From Planctomycetales bacterium (GTDB lineage: Bacteria; Planctomycetota; Planctomycetia; Planctomycetales; Planctomycetaceae): a stretch of DNA of 6,799 nucleotides. The stretch is taken from positions 1 through 6,799 of the forward strand of contig JAGVKR010000496.1 in NCBI GenBank assembly GCA_020050375.1, in the 5' to 3' direction. The notes beneath the pieces are model-generated. The model saw nothing but the letters and a program-made list of their open reading frames with translations. It ran no database searches and was not told the origin of the DNA. Made by a program: the position numbers and the translations under genes. Positions 6,424 to 6,799 of this stretch are shown one piece after another; within the stretch, counting starts at the first letter, position 1, and every line of letters starts with the position of its first letter.

Positions 6424-6753
6424 TCAGGAATTCGATGGCGACGGTTCCTTGTCCGTCAGAGACGGAACAGGGGCTTTCAAGATTCGCACCGCGTTCAATG
6501 CCCCCCACGCGATTAGAACGAGTCCAAACGCCCCCGGCTTCAGAGCAAGCCACCACAACAGCCCCAGCACAACCCAGGCAACAGCTTCTCGCTGCTGCAA
6601 CCACAGCCAGATACGGGAGGTCTTCCATGCCATCAGCGCGACGGCGAGCGCAAGAAGACTCCCCAGCATCGCATGGAGCGTCGATCGGTCGGAGACCCAA
6701 ATCCCGTCCACAATCGTTGGCCGGCTTTTATTCGGCGAAGCAGGCTGGTTCAA
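6424..6753 (-). CDS. Small integral membrane protein, unknown function; start uncertain
   Basis: I do not recognise a family. Read from TTG 6753 the protein has 109 aa: a polar N-terminus (1-28), then hydrophobic stretches at about 29-43 (MLGSLLALAVALMAW), 57-71 (AVAWVVLGLLWWLAL) and 73-91, with basic residues between the first two (KTSR, QQRE), and a short polar Pro/Ser tail. That pattern, tryptophan-rich membrane helices with charged loops, is unlikely to be a shadow frame. Three starts are possible: TTG 6753, GTG 6711 (95 aa) and ATG 6669 (81 aa). The frame is open to the window edge, so a start outside is also possible. None has a good Shine-Dalgarno. TTG 6753 overlaps, as TTGA, the stop of another frame coming from the right edge. 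The gene is convergent with uppP, 40 nt apart. Confidence 0.6.
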   Translation of the reverse strand: MNQPASPNKSRPTIVDGIWVSDRSTLHAMLGSLLALAVALMAWKTSRIWLWLQQREAVAWVVLGLLWWLALKPGAFGLVLIAWGALNAVRILKAPVPSLTDKEPSPSNS

Positions 6754-6799
6754 CCTGCGCGTGAACGAAGCTCCGATACATTGATCGTCACGGTCTTGC
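6750..6799 (-). CDS. Possible 3' end of an upstream gene, cut by the window edge
   Basis: On the minus strand, from 6797 to the TGA at 6752-6750, a frame reads KTVTINVSELRSRAG and stops. Its TGA overlaps TTG 6753 of the small membrane protein as TTGA, the same kind of start/stop overlap as purE-purK. Fifteen open codons alone would be weak evidence, since about half of random frames would stay open that long. The overlap is the only reason to list it. The product cannot be named. Confidence 0.25.
   Translation of the reverse strand, partial: KTVTINVSELRSRAG

Noticed and set aside
6453..6465. Perfect CCGTC-AGA-GACGG hairpin as terminator for uppP or the convergent gene
   Set aside because: It lies inside the coding end of the small membrane protein and has no U-tract on either strand.
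6741..6758. GCAGG...CCTGC inverted repeat near the TTG start of the small membrane protein
   Set aside because: Only a 5-bp stem around a 9-nt loop, partly coding; not distinguishable from chance.
1..6799. Defence system, mobile element, CRISPR or novel multi-gene system
   Set aside because: Apart from small unknowns, the genes are housekeeping (dxs, purE, purK, uppP, a DAO-type oxidase); no transposase, integrase, nuclease, toxin or spaced direct repeats were found.

Overview
This 6.8 kb, GC-rich window reads as an ordinary chromosomal segment of a bacterium, most likely a member of the Planctomycetota. That assignment is from memory of family sequences, not from a search. It rests on the DXS variant motif NDNKMxICPRVGG, on a small protein that looks like the planctomycete branch of DUF2617, and on the scarcity of strong Shine-Dalgarno sites combined with near-consensus TATAAT boxes. 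I see no rRNA, tRNA, CRISPR array, insertion sequence, phage gene or recognisable defence system.

Layout. Positions 1-1404 (+) hold the 3' three quarters of dxs, cut by the window edge. After a ~220-nt gap with an extended -10 promoter comes a 180-aa DUF2617-like protein (1674-2216, +). It converges, 13 nt apart, on a minus-strand block. In transcription order that block is purE (5368-4865), purK (4868-3702, sharing a GTGA start/stop overlap with purE), a 62-aa single-pass membrane protein (3666-3478) and a ThiO-like FAD amine oxidase (3447-2230). Divergent from purE is uppP (5538-6383, +), and the purE-uppP gap carries an inverted array of ten heptanucleotides. Convergent with uppP is a small integral membrane protein (6753-6424, -). 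A reading frame cut by the right edge ends in a TTGA overlap with that gene's farthest upstream start.

How the genes relate. PurK and PurE convert AIR to CAIR in purine synthesis. DXS makes DXP, the entry to the MEP isoprenoid pathway and also a precursor of the thiamin thiazole. ThiO-type oxidases make the dehydroglycine for the same thiazole, and AIR is the precursor of the thiamin pyrimidine, so three of the recognisable activities touch thiamin precursors. UppP recycles undecaprenyl pyrophosphate, a lipid that derives from the DXS pathway. These links are metabolic inference; no thi genes are in the window.

The observations most worth a second look are the symmetrical heptad array directly before uppP, the altered second signature motif of UppP (one residue inserted and the proline lost), and the compact hairpin plus TATAAT element between purK and the 62-aa gene.
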